From Pseudemcibacter aquimaris (lineage in GTDB: Bacteria; Pseudomonadota; Alphaproteobacteria; Sphingomonadales; Emcibacteraceae): a stretch of 64,000 nt of DNA. Below, in pieces: positions 10,012-19,264 of this stretch (position 1 is the first letter of the stretch; the number at the start of each line of letters is the position of its first letter). The notes beneath the pieces were generated by a model. It saw only the letters and a list, made by a program, of their open reading frames with translations, was not told where the DNA came from and ran no database searches. The DNA is taken from positions 1,674,001-1,738,000 of the forward strand of contig NZ_CP079800.1 of NCBI RefSeq assembly GCF_028869115.1. The letters are read 5' to 3'. Position numbers and translations under genes: made by a program.

Positions 10012-11438
10012 TGCTCTTCCCCCTCATGCGCAATGGGGATATCAAACCAGAATGTTGCCCCCTTACCCATTTTGCTATCAAAACCAATATCGCCCTTCAT
10101 GGCTTCTATCATGGTTTTTGACACCGCAAGTCCAATACCCACACCATCAATTGTTGAATTTTCATAACCACCCCGGTGATACGGTTTAAATATGTTTTCT
10201 GCCTGATCCGCAGATACACCAAGCCCCTGATCAGTAACACTTATTCTTACGTAATCATCATTTTTTCTAAAAAGTCGAATTGTAATCTTACTTTTTTCCG
10301 GGCTATAATTTGATGCATTGGAAACAATATTAATCATAACCTGTTTAAAACGAACCGGGTCCACATAAACATCCGGGCAATCATTATTTTTAAAATCATT
10401 TTCGATTGAAAGATCATTTTGATTTTTTCTAATCAGTTCATCAAGTAAGGGTCTGGTTTTTCCAAGCAGTTTTGCCGGGTCTTGTTTTTCGATATCAACA
10501 TCAACGGCGCCAATTTCAATGTTGGAAACATCAAGCAGGTCTTTGATCAATTTCAATAGATAATCTCCACCCGTTTTAATATGGCCGATATATTCCTGCT
10601 GCTTTTCATTGAGCGTTCCGAATTTATCCATTTGAACGGTTTCAGCGTATCCCATGATCGCATTTAGTGGCGTTCTGAGTTCATGGCTCATGGATTTAAG
10701 AAAGACGGATTTTTCCTCGTTTGCTTCCTGTGATGCGCCGAGTGCTTCATTGAGTGATTTTGAAACCAGTTTATAGCGATCATTTTCCGCCTCAAGCTGT
10801 TCTGAGCGTTTCGCAAGCGCCATTATTACAAGCCCGACGGTTATAAACACGTGCGAAAGGTTTAATAATCCCAATGAATTAACGCCCATCGCGGCAATGT
10901 TGCCTTCTGGGAAATGGAACCCATAAAACAGCCAGAAACTAAATATTAAAAATTGAACGCCGAGCCAGAAAAGCAGAAACCGTTTTTCAAAAACATAATA
11001 TTCATTTTCAAGTTTTGTGATAGCCACCATGCTGAACGTAACAAGTATGATTGACGCAAGTGATAAGGTGGTGGCACGTGTTTCGAATTCGACATTCACT
11101 GCAAATTGTATAGCAAAGACGGCTATAAAAACCGCGACAAACGCATAAATCAACACATAATTGATTTTCATTTTTACGAACTTCATGCATCCAATAAGAA
11201 GGAATACACCGGAAAGTAACACGAAAAAATTCCCGATATATATTGGCAAGTTCATTACATAGTCACGGGTATCAGAAGAAATCAAAAGATTAAAAATTCG
11301 AAAAGCTGGGAAAAGCGCCCACCAGAAAGCAGCCTCAATATCGCGATTTTGAAACCAGAATATCCCCAATAGGATAAATAAAATCGTATATAGGCTCGTG
11401 CTTGTTGCGTTTAATGTTGCGACATCAATTAGTAACAT
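10008..11438 (-). CDS. 7-TM sensor histidine kinase, type B copy 1
   Basis: First gene of the leftward kinase array, 476 residues. Seven predicted membrane helices are followed by a short coil, HisKA with H252 (SHELRTPLNAIMGY), and HATPase_c with NASNYS, DQGLGVS and GVGIGLAV. The N-box Lys or Arg seen in the paralogues is replaced (NASNY). The ATG start at 11438 lies 72 bp from the end of the methyltransferase gene upstream, and a TATAAT is visible in that gap. The stop overlaps the start of the next kinase by 4 bp. No response regulator gene is adjacent. Confidence 0.93.
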   Translation of the reverse strand: MLLIDVATLNATSTSLYTILFILLGIFWFQNRDIEAAFWWALFPAFRIFNLLISSDTRDYVMNLPIYIGNFFVLLSGVFLLIGCMKFVKMKINYVLIYAFVAVFIAVFAIQFAVNVEFETRATTLSLASIILVTFSMVAITKLENEYYVFEKRFLLFWLGVQFLIFSFWLFYGFHFPEGNIAAMGVNSLGLLNLSHVFITVGLVIMALAKRSEQLEAENDRYKLVSKSLNEALGASQEANEEKSVFLKSMSHELRTPLNAIMGYAETVQMDKFGTLNEKQQEYIGHIKTGGDYLLKLIKDLLDVSNIEIGAVDVDIEKQDPAKLLGKTRPLLDELIRKNQNDLSIENDFKNNDCPDVYVDPVRFKQVMINIVSNASNYSPEKSKITIRLFRKNDDYVRISVTDQGLGVSADQAENIFKPYHRGGYENSTIDGVGIGLAVSKTMIEAMKGDIGFDSKMGKGATFWFDIPIAHEGEEQ

Positions 11439-11472
11439 TAACTCACTTGCTTGTTTTGCCCCTAAGTGGGTA

Positions 11473-11478
11473 ATTATA
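11473..11478 (-). promoter_or_regulatory. candidate -10 box for the kinase array
   Basis: On the minus strand a perfect TATAAT lies 35 bp upstream of the first kinase start codon, in the 72-bp gap after the methyltransferase gene. No good -35 is visible at 16-18 bp (best TGTATC), so this is a weak call. It would give the four kinases their own promoter. Confidence 0.3.
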
Positions 11479-11510
11479 CTGTATTATTTATTAAAGATAC
11501 ATATTATGTA

Positions 11511-12143
11511 CTACTTATATTTAACAGATTTACTGACCATGGCAAGCCATTTTTGTTCTTCTCGCGGAAGGTTTGGTGGCCGGTAATAATGTGAAATGAC
11601 CTCAAAACCCGCATTATTCAGGTATTCTTCCGATTTATCATATTGCATAAAATTACCGTATCTCGCGGGTGATGACCACCCTTCTTCATCACCACGCGGG
11701 TTTGATGTAAATAGAATACCCCCATCGCGTAGTGCCTTATTTAAATCAGTTAATACCTTATGCAGATTAACGCTTGGCACATGAAACATGGATGCATTGG
11801 CAAATACACCATCAAGACTGTTTTCTTGCAAATCCAGATCATTAAATGATTGATGCAAAACCGTGCATCCGGTCATTTCACGTGCCATTTCACAAAATTC
11901 AAGCGTACCATCAAGGCCAATTGGATTATGGCCAAGTGATTTGAAATACATGACATCACGACCCGGCCCACAACCAAAATCAAGGATATCAAGGCCTTTA
12001 CGGTCCCCGAATGGCTCAAGGAACGCCGCATAATTCTGTGTTACATCATGGTCTTTGGTTCGTTCCCAGAATGTTTCGGCCTTACCGCCATAATCCTTGA
12101 ATGTGATGTCTTCTATTTCTTTAATTATATCGTTCATTTTCAC
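11511..12143 (-). CDS. class I SAM-dependent methyltransferase
   Basis: A 210-residue soluble methyltransferase. Motif I is LDILDFGCGPGRD (about residues 50-62), followed by the acidic strand end IGLDG and the FDGVFA-like strand (LDGVFANASMFHVP). This is the Methyltransf_11/25 type of AdoMet-binding fold. The length is normal for a single-domain enzyme. The substrate is not apparent; small-molecule and protein methylation are both possible. It lies 20 bp downstream of the penicillin-acylase-family gene on the same strand and probably shares its transcript. The kinases follow after 72 bp. Confidence 0.88.
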   Translation of the reverse strand: MKMNDIIKEIEDITFKDYGGKAETFWERTKDHDVTQNYAAFLEPFGDRKGLDILDFGCGPGRDVMYFKSLGHNPIGLDGTLEFCEMAREMTGCTVLHQSFNDLDLQENSLDGVFANASMFHVPSVNLHKVLTDLNKALRDGGILFTSNPRGDEEGWSSPARYGNFMQYDKSEEYLNNAGFEVISHYYRPPNLPREEQKWLAMVSKSVKYK

Positions 12144-12163
12144 TTTAACTTTTTATCTTAACT

Positions 12164-14560
12164 TTATGGTTTTAAATGAATTTCTTCACTTACGTTCTGT
12201 TTGATAAGAGTTTTAGAATAAAGCATCGGGAAATAATCCCCTTTATTCCATCCTTCAAATAAATCAGCATAATGCGGGCTTCTTGGATCGCCTGATTGTC
12301 CCGGTGAATTGGTGCCAACGGCCTTATCCCAGTCTGCGGTATCAACAATCATGCGGAAACTGGCACCGGATCGTTGTCTTTCGTTACCGTGATTAGCGTT
12401 TAGTGTATTACCACCCCCACCACGCGGTAGTGGCGCGATATTGACCTGATCCTGCAATTCATCTGATAACAAATGGCTTAACGGATGAATGATTTCCGAA
12501 TAATGGATGCGGCCATAATTCCACGTGTCTATGTCGTCACCGAAATCCTCGGTTAATATTTCAACGGCAATTTGTAATGCAGTTACCATTAAATGATCAC
12601 GTGACGTTTCGGCGCTATCGCCCCAAACCCATGCATCTGGCGTTAAAATCCAATCTTTTAATTTTTGTCTGCTTGGCATTCCGACTTGGGATTGTTTATC
12701 ACGCGGCATAATTTGATTATAAAGCATATTTAACATTGCCTGTTCCCAGATATCAAATATCGCAGCCGCACTGCTTTCCAGATCAAGCCTCGCGTCCCAT
12801 GAACCCAACGCGTTCTGTGCTTCGCGTAATTCATCAGGAACACTTAAGGCACTGATGATAGGAATGATTTTTTCTGCGTTCATGGATTTATTATCATATT
12901 GAAGGCGTTCGCTATCCTCAATTGTGTGGTTCTCTGCTGCATTCATCACCTCAAGCAAACGTTCGTAACGCGCCGGATCGGAATAAAAATCAGAAAAGAT
13001 ATTCGGATAACCATCCGGGACATTATGATGGTTAGCGGTACCGTACCATCCCGATTTCGGGTTGGTCACATGGGGCATTTGTTTAATGGGAACATACCCT
13101 GACCATTCATATTCACCGTTACCGGGTATAGGTAAGCTACCGTCCCAGCCAAAACGAACCGGCGTCAAACCAACCGATTGCCAGCCAATGTTGCCCATTT
13201 TATCAGCCCAGACCATATTTTCACCAGGTAAGCCGGAAAAACTGCAGGCATCGCGGAATTCTTCGAATGTTTCGGCCTGATCCATCCTGAGGCTCGCAAG
13301 ATATGGTGTTGCCCCGATATCAAGCCACGCTGCCCGTAAACCGTAAGCAATATTGTTTTCTGTATCCTCGTGAATAACGGGGCCATGAATGGAATATTTA
13401 AGCGTTGCGGTGACATCGCCCTGCCCGCGCACGTTTATAACCGTTTCTTCCGTGTGCATATCCGCCCAGCGACCATTGTATTTATACTGGTTCGGGTTAT
13501 CCGGATTGGTTTCGTAAACATACAAATCTTCCTGATCAATGCGGAAAATTGTTAAACCCCATGCGCCAAATTCATTATGGCCAATGGAAACACCCGGTAA
13601 TACCGGTTCACCGCCGCCAATCACGTTCCAGCCCCGCTTGCCGTCTTTTGCCGGTGCGTTTAAATGGACCATATAGCGTAATGACGGGCTTTGAATGGTG
13701 CGGTGCGGGTCATTGGCCATGATCGGTTTACCGCTTTCGGTTTTTGACCCGTCAATCACCCAATTGTTACTGCCGATGTTGTTGATCCCTTCAATCGGGT
13801 CATTCCAGAATTGTTCGTCGAACGTATCAATGCTGCTGTTGATGGTTGCGGCCATTTCGGGGTTTGCAAGATCACTAGCATCAAACGCTGGCATGCTTCG
13901 TGATGCGCGGTATCCGGCCATAATGTCACTGGTAATTTTCGAAAGATCAATGCCATCGAATGCTTTTAAATGGGTGTCACGGTAAAACGGGTAATATTCA
14001 CGCACGACATCAGCGCCCAGAGCCGTTATTGCCTTGGAAAGCATTATTTCATTGGAAATGCCACCCGTTAACGCATTATGACGGGAAATAACGATTTCTG
14101 GTGTCCAGTGCCCCGGTTTTATACCAAGTGTTTTAAATTCAAACGGTAATAATTCAGGATTCTTTTCCGTTTCCCGGATATAGGCATTAACACCATCAAC
14201 AAAGGCGTTAATGATTTCTGTGCCGTCTTCATGGTAATGAGCAAGTTCCGCGGCAAGGTCATTTCTAAATCTTAAAAGCCTCGCGCCTTTATCATGTTCT
14301 AATGCCTTTTCCCCCATAATTTCGGCGAGTGTACCTGTTGCTTTGCGGCGCCAGATTTCAAATTGGAAAAGACGGTCACGGGCGGCGTTATATCCTTGTG
14401 CGAAAAAAAGATCCTGTTGGTTTTCCGCGTAAATATGGGAAATACCCCATTTATCCTTGATGATTTCAACCGGGGCATTAAGCCCATCAATTTGCACCGA
14501 TTGCTGTGCAGTGGCCGAAAAACCAATGAAACTTAAAACAAAGATAATAACAATGCGCAT
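12164..14560 (-). CDS. penicillin acylase family protein (N-terminal nucleophile amidase)
   Basis: A 798-residue exported proenzyme. The signal peptide ends near SATA-Q (residue 18). The alpha chain runs to about residue 263 and the beta chain should start at S264 within NIGSNNWV, the autocatalytic nucleophile context of this family. Family members hydrolyse amide bonds of beta-lactams, N-acyl-homoserine lactones, acyl-peptides or similar amides in the periplasm. The substrate here is unknown. Length and motif layout are normal, with PLPRGGGGNT near the C-terminus matching the family. The ribosome binding site lies inside a perfect hairpin (separate entry), suggesting translational control. 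The methyltransferase follows 20 bp downstream. Confidence 0.92.
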   Translation of the reverse strand: MRIVIIFVLSFIGFSATAQQSVQIDGLNAPVEIIKDKWGISHIYAENQQDLFFAQGYNAARDRLFQFEIWRRKATGTLAEIMGEKALEHDKGARLLRFRNDLAAELAHYHEDGTEIINAFVDGVNAYIRETEKNPELLPFEFKTLGIKPGHWTPEIVISRHNALTGGISNEIMLSKAITALGADVVREYYPFYRDTHLKAFDGIDLSKITSDIMAGYRASRSMPAFDASDLANPEMAATINSSIDTFDEQFWNDPIEGINNIGSNNWVIDGSKTESGKPIMANDPHRTIQSPSLRYMVHLNAPAKDGKRGWNVIGGGEPVLPGVSIGHNEFGAWGLTIFRIDQEDLYVYETNPDNPNQYKYNGRWADMHTEETVINVRGQGDVTATLKYSIHGPVIHEDTENNIAYGLRAAWLDIGATPYLASLRMDQAETFEEFRDACSFSGLPGENMVWADKMGNIGWQSVGLTPVRFGWDGSLPIPGNGEYEWSGYVPIKQMPHVTNPKSGWYGTANHHNVPDGYPNIFSDFYSDPARYERLLEVMNAAENHTIEDSERLQYDNKSMNAEKIIPIISALSVPDELREAQNALGSWDARLDLESSAAAIFDIWEQAMLNMLYNQIMPRDKQSQVGMPSRQKLKDWILTPDAWVWGDSAETSRDHLMVTALQIAVEILTEDFGDDIDTWNYGRIHYSEIIHPLSHLLSDELQDQVNIAPLPRGGGGNTLNANHGNERQRSGASFRMIVDTADWDKAVGTNSPGQSGDPRSPHYADLFEGWNKGDYFPMLYSKTLIKQNVSEEIHLKP

Positions 14561-14564
14561 GAAC

Positions 14565-14600
14565 CTCTCCCTAAAAGTTTGATTTTACTTTAAGGGAGAG
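14565..14600 (-). promoter_or_regulatory. hairpin covering the ribosome binding site of the penicillin-acylase gene
   Basis: On the mRNA sense (minus) strand CTCTCCCT (14593-14600) pairs perfectly with AGGGAGAG (14565-14572) around a 20-nt AT-rich loop. The right arm is the Shine-Dalgarno sequence itself, and the ATG begins 4 nt after the stem. There is no U-run after the stem, so it does not look like a terminator. Seen: the pairing. Inferred: that it limits ribosome access. Confidence 0.5.
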
Positions 14601-14624
14601 ATTAAAAAATAGAAAGAAACTTAT

Positions 14625-15182
14625 TTACTCAGCAACGTCTTTATCAAGACTTGATTGAACAGAAGCTATCGCTTCACGGCGTTTCTGAAGTAAAGTATTT
14701 ATCTCATTTGCTAAATTATTGATTGTGTCATCACCATACCCAATATGAATATGTTCAATAATTCCTTCATGATTTGCAATAACCATATGTGGTATTCCGC
14801 CTACGCCAAAATCTTTTTTTCCAATGCGGCCACGCTTATCATGTGTAAATGTAAGGTTTACTTCACCAAGAGCTTCTGTAAACCTGCGATATACACGGCC
14901 TTTTTCCCCGTAATTAACTGCTATAACTGATAAGTTTTCTTTTCCTGCAAGTTTTTGCAAATTATCAATAACTGGTAATTCTCTTCTGCATGGCGGACAC
15001 CATGTAGCCCAAAAACTAACGACAAGCACTTTTCCTTTATGATCACTAGCACTCACCTTTTCACCATTAAGGTTGACCCCAAGTTTTTCAGGAATTTTAT
15101 CACCAACTGATAAATTCGTTTCTGCGGCAGAAACAGTATAAATTGAAAAAACTATTATGAAAAGTGTAAGTAAATAGCGCAC
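14625..15182 (-). CDS. TlpA-like thiol:disulfide protein, exported
   Basis: A 185-residue thioredoxin-fold protein with an N-terminal signal peptide or anchor (residues 1-19) and the redox motif W61-C-P-P-C65 in FWATWCPPC, typical of TlpA/ResA-type reductases. The cis-Pro loop is at GGIPHM. It is expected to act in the periplasm or on its membrane face, reducing or carrying disulfides, for example in cytochrome c maturation. The start is a GTG at 15182 with AGGGGG 6 bp upstream; the first ATG lies well inside the fold. A C-terminal extension of about 30 charged residues is unusual. It is separated from the TonB receptor upstream by a terminator-like hairpin. Confidence 0.9.
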   Translation of the reverse strand: MRYLLTLFIIVFSIYTVSAAETNLSVGDKIPEKLGVNLNGEKVSASDHKGKVLVVSFWATWCPPCRRELPVIDNLQKLAGKENLSVIAVNYGEKGRVYRRFTEALGEVNLTFTHDKRGRIGKKDFGVGGIPHMVIANHEGIIEHIHIGYGDDTINNLANEINTLLQKRREAIASVQSSLDKDVAE

Positions 15183-15216
15183 TGGTATCCCCCTTATTGC
15201 ATCACAATACTATAAT

Positions 15217-15244
15217 AAAAAGGGCGAAAAAAAACACCCTTTTT
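15217..15244 (-). terminator. probable intrinsic terminator after the third TonB receptor
   Basis: Read on the minus strand, AAAAAGGGTG pairs with CGCCCTTTTT (one G-U pair) around an eight-T loop and runs straight into a T-rich tail. The same inverted repeat could also stop rightward transcription. It sits between the TonB receptor end (15269) and the TlpA-like start (15182). Confidence 0.7.
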
Positions 15245-15268
15245 ATTTATGATTATTTAATACCTATA

Positions 15269-18049
15269 TTAAAACTGTTTTGACAATTTCATGTAAATCA
15301 TGCGACCGCGCGGATCATGCACCTTACTATCGAAACCACCATTGGTTTGAAGCCTTGGTACATCCTTATCAAACATGTTGATCACGCCAACGGTTGCCGT
15401 TAACGGTGCATTATCAGGATCGCCGAATATATAACCATATTGGAAATCAACGGTCGTATAAGTCGGCACAACCACATCATTCTGATCATCCGTATAACTG
15501 TCGATATAACGCAGGAATAGATGCGCAAAATGGTTTTCACCAGAGAAGCTAACATTAAAGTTCGCGCGCCATTCCGGCATTGAACGGGCAAATGTTCTGA
15601 AATTCCGGCTTCCGGCACCTTCGAATGACACATTATCCTGATCTACGCCTTCGTATTTATTGACATATGTTGCCTCGGCACCAAATGTAAGCGCACCCAA
15701 ATCAAGGTCAAATGTATATGCCGCACTCATGTCAAATCCATCAGTTACAACGGATGGTGCATTGATAATTTCAGTAATGATCTGGTATGGCGTAGAAAAG
15801 TCGTTTGCTATAGCAAGCTTAACTTTACCTTGAGCCACGACATTTCCACCAAGAGCCTTATCGAGAACAGATTGTGGACTTTCTTGTGTGATCAGGTTAG
15901 TGAAATCATAACGCCAATAATCCATGCTCATTCTGAAATTATCATCAGGTCGGAATGTGAAGCCGACATTAATCACTTCAGCTTCTTCTGGATTTAAGTC
16001 AGGGTTTCCTATTGATGTCACAGGAATAAAATTCGAACTAGGTCCTAACGTAATTTCAGCAAGTGATGTTTGAACACCATCCGTATTATAAATAGATGGC
16101 GCACGGAATGCGGTACTGTATGAACCGCGAACCGATAAATAATCATTTGGACGCCAAAGTGCAGAAAACTTTGGATCAAAACTGTTTACACCGTCGCCGT
16201 AATCCTCGTATCGCGCAGCGATTTGTAGTTCCAATGTTTCATGAAGCGGCACCGCAAGTTCTGCAAAACCCGCAAATACATCACGTTCACCACCATAATC
16301 AGGCCCACCATAAAGGAACATTAAATTACCACCATTAAATGGTGCAAGCGGCCCTTGGAAAAATGGTACAGGATCACCGTTTATATCGGTTTCAACACTG
16401 TTGCTACCATCACCAAGGACACCATTATAACCATCGGTCCAATTATAATTCATTTCTGATTTACGGTATTGACCGCCGACGGCTAACTGCACCATTTCAC
16501 CACTGCTGCCGATTTCGGCAAGTTCGGTTGTGATATGTGCGTCCGCGGTAAACAGCGACGTATCACCGAAAAGTGTATTTTCGGAAATAATCGCGTCGAG
16601 GGCCGCTTGTGAATTCGGATGCGTTGTCCATGCGGTTCCAAACGGGTTAAATGTCCCCGTTGTTAATGCACCGATATATGCATTACGCGATACATCATTC
16701 ACGTTGATGTCATATGTATTACTGCTGTAACTGACCGACGTTTCCCATGTCATGGTGTCAGAAACCCTTCCGTCAAGCGTTCCAGCAAAACGGTATGTTT
16801 CATTATTATGATTGGAAATAAATGGTTCACCATTACTTCCCAGCGCGCGGCCAACGAATAACACACTTGATAAATTCAAGCTTTGCACCAGTGGTTGAAT
16901 TTCAACAGGTACATGCGGCAATACGGCACCCGCACCATCACCAACGGCCACCGGAAGCGGTGATGCAATTGGGAATGCTGGTGCGTTGCTTCTGACGGCT
17001 TTGTTGGTTGAATAGGCCGCCTCAAGATATACATGCATATCATTGCCAATATCTGCATCATAGGACGTGAATAATTGAACACGTTCGTCTTCTGGTACCA
17101 GGTCATAAAAACCGTCAAACTGGAATCCGCATGATCCTGGCGTAATTGATGTTGTCGGCCCCGTTGGAATTGGATCACCAAGCGGGTTTTGAATTGAAAG
17201 ATCAGCAGTACCACAATATGGATCCATTATAGGGAGTAGATCTATTCGGCCATCTAAATTGGCATCCTGTGAAGGGTCAGTTGCTGGAATTTGATCCCGG
17301 AAGATGATTGTGCCGGGTTGACCGGAACCGGAAATACCCGTGCCGGATGTCAGTTCCGGACGGTCAGCAGCGGATAACGCAGTTCTATGAAGGAAGCTAC
17401 CGGCAATAACGAAATTACCGTTTCCTGCCTCTGTTCCCCAGATAGCGGAAATATCATAATCGGATTGACTGTCACTGGTTGTTTGTTGCAAGCCGCCACG
17501 AATTTCAAATCCTTCGAAATTTTTGCGGGTAATATAATTTACAACACCGGATACCGCATCGGTACCGTAAATGGCGGAACCGCCATCTTTTAATGTTTCA
17601 ACGCGGTCCACCATAATAAGTGGCATCAACGCCCCAGTATCAACAAATGTGCTACCATCATCCGCATAAGCGGCCGATAATGTTTGGCGTTTACCATTTA
17701 AAAGTACAAGCGTTGACCCAAGCCCAAGGTTTCTTAAGTTGACGTTGCTTGTCCCGGTGCTAAAATTCTGCGTAAATGCATCGGTGTTGATTTCCGCACC
17801 CGCATTAAAGGTCATATTCCGCGCCAGATCACCAACATTGTTAAGCCCCTGCGCATCGAGGTCGCCCGTTGTCACCACATTAAGCGGCGATGATGAATTT
17901 TCTTGTGAAGGTCTTTTGATCAAGGATCCCGTGACATAGATAACATCTGTATTGTCATCTGCGTCTTGTGCTATCGCCGGTATTGATACCGACGACATAA
18001 GCATCAAAGATAATAGCGCACTGGAATTTTTGAATAATGTTTTTTTCAT
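15269..18049 (-). CDS. TonB-dependent receptor, large
   Basis: A 926-residue outer-membrane receptor. The chosen start is the ATG at 18049, 9 bp after AGGGAG; a TTG 9 bp further upstream is less likely. Signal peptide to about residue 28 (IPAIA-Q). The plug has the common segments VYVTGSLI, GSTLVLLNGKR and VETLKDGGSAIYGTDAVSG. The barrel ends in KLSKQF with terminal Phe. The plug is of the IYGTDAV type common in alphaproteobacterial and gammaproteobacterial receptors for sugars, peptides or aromatics, so it is not a close relative of the two receptors at 1-3920. A single-gene unit is likely, with a terminator downstream. Substrate unknown. Confidence 0.94.
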   Translation of the reverse strand: MKKTLFKNSSALLSLMLMSSVSIPAIAQDADDNTDVIYVTGSLIKRPSQENSSSPLNVVTTGDLDAQGLNNVGDLARNMTFNAGAEINTDAFTQNFSTGTSNVNLRNLGLGSTLVLLNGKRQTLSAAYADDGSTFVDTGALMPLIMVDRVETLKDGGSAIYGTDAVSGVVNYITRKNFEGFEIRGGLQQTTSDSQSDYDISAIWGTEAGNGNFVIAGSFLHRTALSAADRPELTSGTGISGSGQPGTIIFRDQIPATDPSQDANLDGRIDLLPIMDPYCGTADLSIQNPLGDPIPTGPTTSITPGSCGFQFDGFYDLVPEDERVQLFTSYDADIGNDMHVYLEAAYSTNKAVRSNAPAFPIASPLPVAVGDGAGAVLPHVPVEIQPLVQSLNLSSVLFVGRALGSNGEPFISNHNNETYRFAGTLDGRVSDTMTWETSVSYSSNTYDINVNDVSRNAYIGALTTGTFNPFGTAWTTHPNSQAALDAIISENTLFGDTSLFTADAHITTELAEIGSSGEMVQLAVGGQYRKSEMNYNWTDGYNGVLGDGSNSVETDINGDPVPFFQGPLAPFNGGNLMFLYGGPDYGGERDVFAGFAELAVPLHETLELQIAARYEDYGDGVNSFDPKFSALWRPNDYLSVRGSYSTAFRAPSIYNTDGVQTSLAEITLGPSSNFIPVTSIGNPDLNPEEAEVINVGFTFRPDDNFRMSMDYWRYDFTNLITQESPQSVLDKALGGNVVAQGKVKLAIANDFSTPYQIITEIINAPSVVTDGFDMSAAYTFDLDLGALTFGAEATYVNKYEGVDQDNVSFEGAGSRNFRTFARSMPEWRANFNVSFSGENHFAHLFLRYIDSYTDDQNDVVVPTYTTVDFQYGYIFGDPDNAPLTATVGVINMFDKDVPRLQTNGGFDSKVHDPRGRMIYMKLSKQF

Positions 18050-18145
18050 TTTTAACAACTCCCTATACTTTATCTATTTAATATAACAGGTTATGTCGTT
18101 AAATTTATTATGTCAAATATATTGCAGTTAGTGAAATATTCTAAA

Positions 18146-18535
18146 TTAACTGGAATACTTTTCTTCAAGTTCTCCAATAGTGCTCGCCGTTTGGTGAATA
18201 GTATCCTCGCCTGGGTCCGCATCATAACAATGAATTACCATTCTGGTTCTTAATCGCGGGCGCTTGGGTGTTCTTGAACCAATGCGGTCCATTTTCCTGG
18301 CTGATTTGGTTTTATCGTAACGTCTGACGTTAAGGATCGTAAAATATTCGAACCCTTTTTTCGCTGCGTATTTTGCGGCTTCATAAAGTGCGAAATCTTC
18401 TTGGTCATTGATTTCTTCTGAAACGTAACCTCTTACTTCGAATTCATACTCTTTATCTTTGGCATATGCGGATACGCCCATAAACAAAGTTAAGGCAATA
18501 ATTGAATTTAGGATAATAGTCTTAAAGTTCACCAT
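18146..18535 (-). CDS. small exported protein of unknown function
   Basis: A 129-residue protein with a clear signal peptide (about 1-24, ending SAYA-K). The mature part has a pattern of an acidic strand (YEFEVRGYVSEE), an amphipathic helix ALYEAAKYAAKKGFEYFTIL and a basic segment, then MVIHCYD. This helix-strand pattern recalls the CC0125/CC1285-type exported proteins of alphaproteobacteria, but there is no lipobox and the match is by eye only. Strong ribosome binding site GGGGGGAC before the ATG. It is transcribed alone, 96 bp upstream of the TonB receptor start. Confidence 0.7.
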   Translation of the reverse strand: MVNFKTIILNSIIALTLFMGVSAYAKDKEYEFEVRGYVSEEINDQEDFALYEAAKYAAKKGFEYFTILNVRRYDKTKSARKMDRIGSRTPKRPRLRTRMVIHCYDADPGEDTIHQTASTIGELEEKYSS

Positions 18536-18625
18536 AATGTCCCCCCATGGTTGAATTAATTAATACAACAACTTTCCTGTTATTATTGTATAGCTTTATA
18601 CTCACACAACCAAAAGTAACGCATT

Positions 18626-18641
18626 ATCACGAAATCGTGAT
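18626..18641. repeat. short perfect inverted repeat
   Basis: ATCACGA and TCGTGAT flank a 2-nt centre between the MazG-like gene (ends 18658) and the small exported gene. It may be a protein binding site or a weak hairpin after the MazG-like gene. There is no T-run next to it, so a terminator call is not made. Confidence 0.35.
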
Positions 18642-18657
18642 CAGGGACATTTTAGCG

Positions 18658-19152
18658 TTAACTTTCCAAAATTTCGCGCTCTTTACCAAGATCACGATTA
18701 TAGGCATGATCCTGTGTGAATTTTTCCGGAAAACGTGCTTTAAGTTTATTGATGTTGGTTGTTGCAACCTCGTCAAAATCCGTATCAAGTTCACGGAATA
18801 GCATCGCGAGATACCACAATAGATCACCTGCTTCTTCTTTCAAATTAACCTCATCGAATGATCCGGTTTCTGCGGCCTTAAGAAAGGCTTCTGAAATCTC
18901 ACCTGCTTCGGTACATAATCCATAAATCGCGTGAACAATATTCCCGTTTAGGTTTTCAATGGAAAAACCATCAACATTGCCGCCTGATAATGCATCCCCC
19001 TTACCATAAAAAAGGCGACGTTTTTGATTATCAAGAACCTCACCAGTTTCAGCAAATTTTTCAAAAGTATTTTTTACTTCATCTTCTGTCACTTTATCCG
19101 TGAAATAAGTATTTGATGCTGTTCTGGCGCTGTCGGCAAGGTAGTTTTTCAT
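18658..19152 (-). CDS. MazG-like nucleotide pyrophosphohydrolase
   Basis: A 164-residue cytosolic protein. The all-alpha NTP-PPase signature is visible: GLCTEAGEISEAFLKAAE (ExxE) followed about 20 residues later by LKEEAGDLLWYLA (ExxD), the Mg-binding helices of the MazG/dUTPase-2 superfamily. Members cleave NTPs or modified dNTPs to NMP and PPi, removing damaged or unwanted nucleotides. The N-terminal 60 residues are not part of the usual core. It stands alone, divergent from the OsmC-like gene across a 112-bp gap. Which nucleotide it prefers is unknown. Confidence 0.85.
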   Translation of the reverse strand: MKNYLADSARTASNTYFTDKVTEDEVKNTFEKFAETGEVLDNQKRRLFYGKGDALSGGNVDGFSIENLNGNIVHAIYGLCTEAGEISEAFLKAAETGSFDEVNLKEEAGDLLWYLAMLFRELDTDFDEVATTNINKLKARFPEKFTQDHAYNRDLGKEREILES

Positions 19153-19264
19153 GAATTTCCCTTAATGTTTTTTTTGTCCTGAATATTTATATCCAAGAAA
19201 GGCAAAAAAACAACACCGTTTATGAACGAAATATGATACTATCCCCTCAATTAGGGAGAAGATC

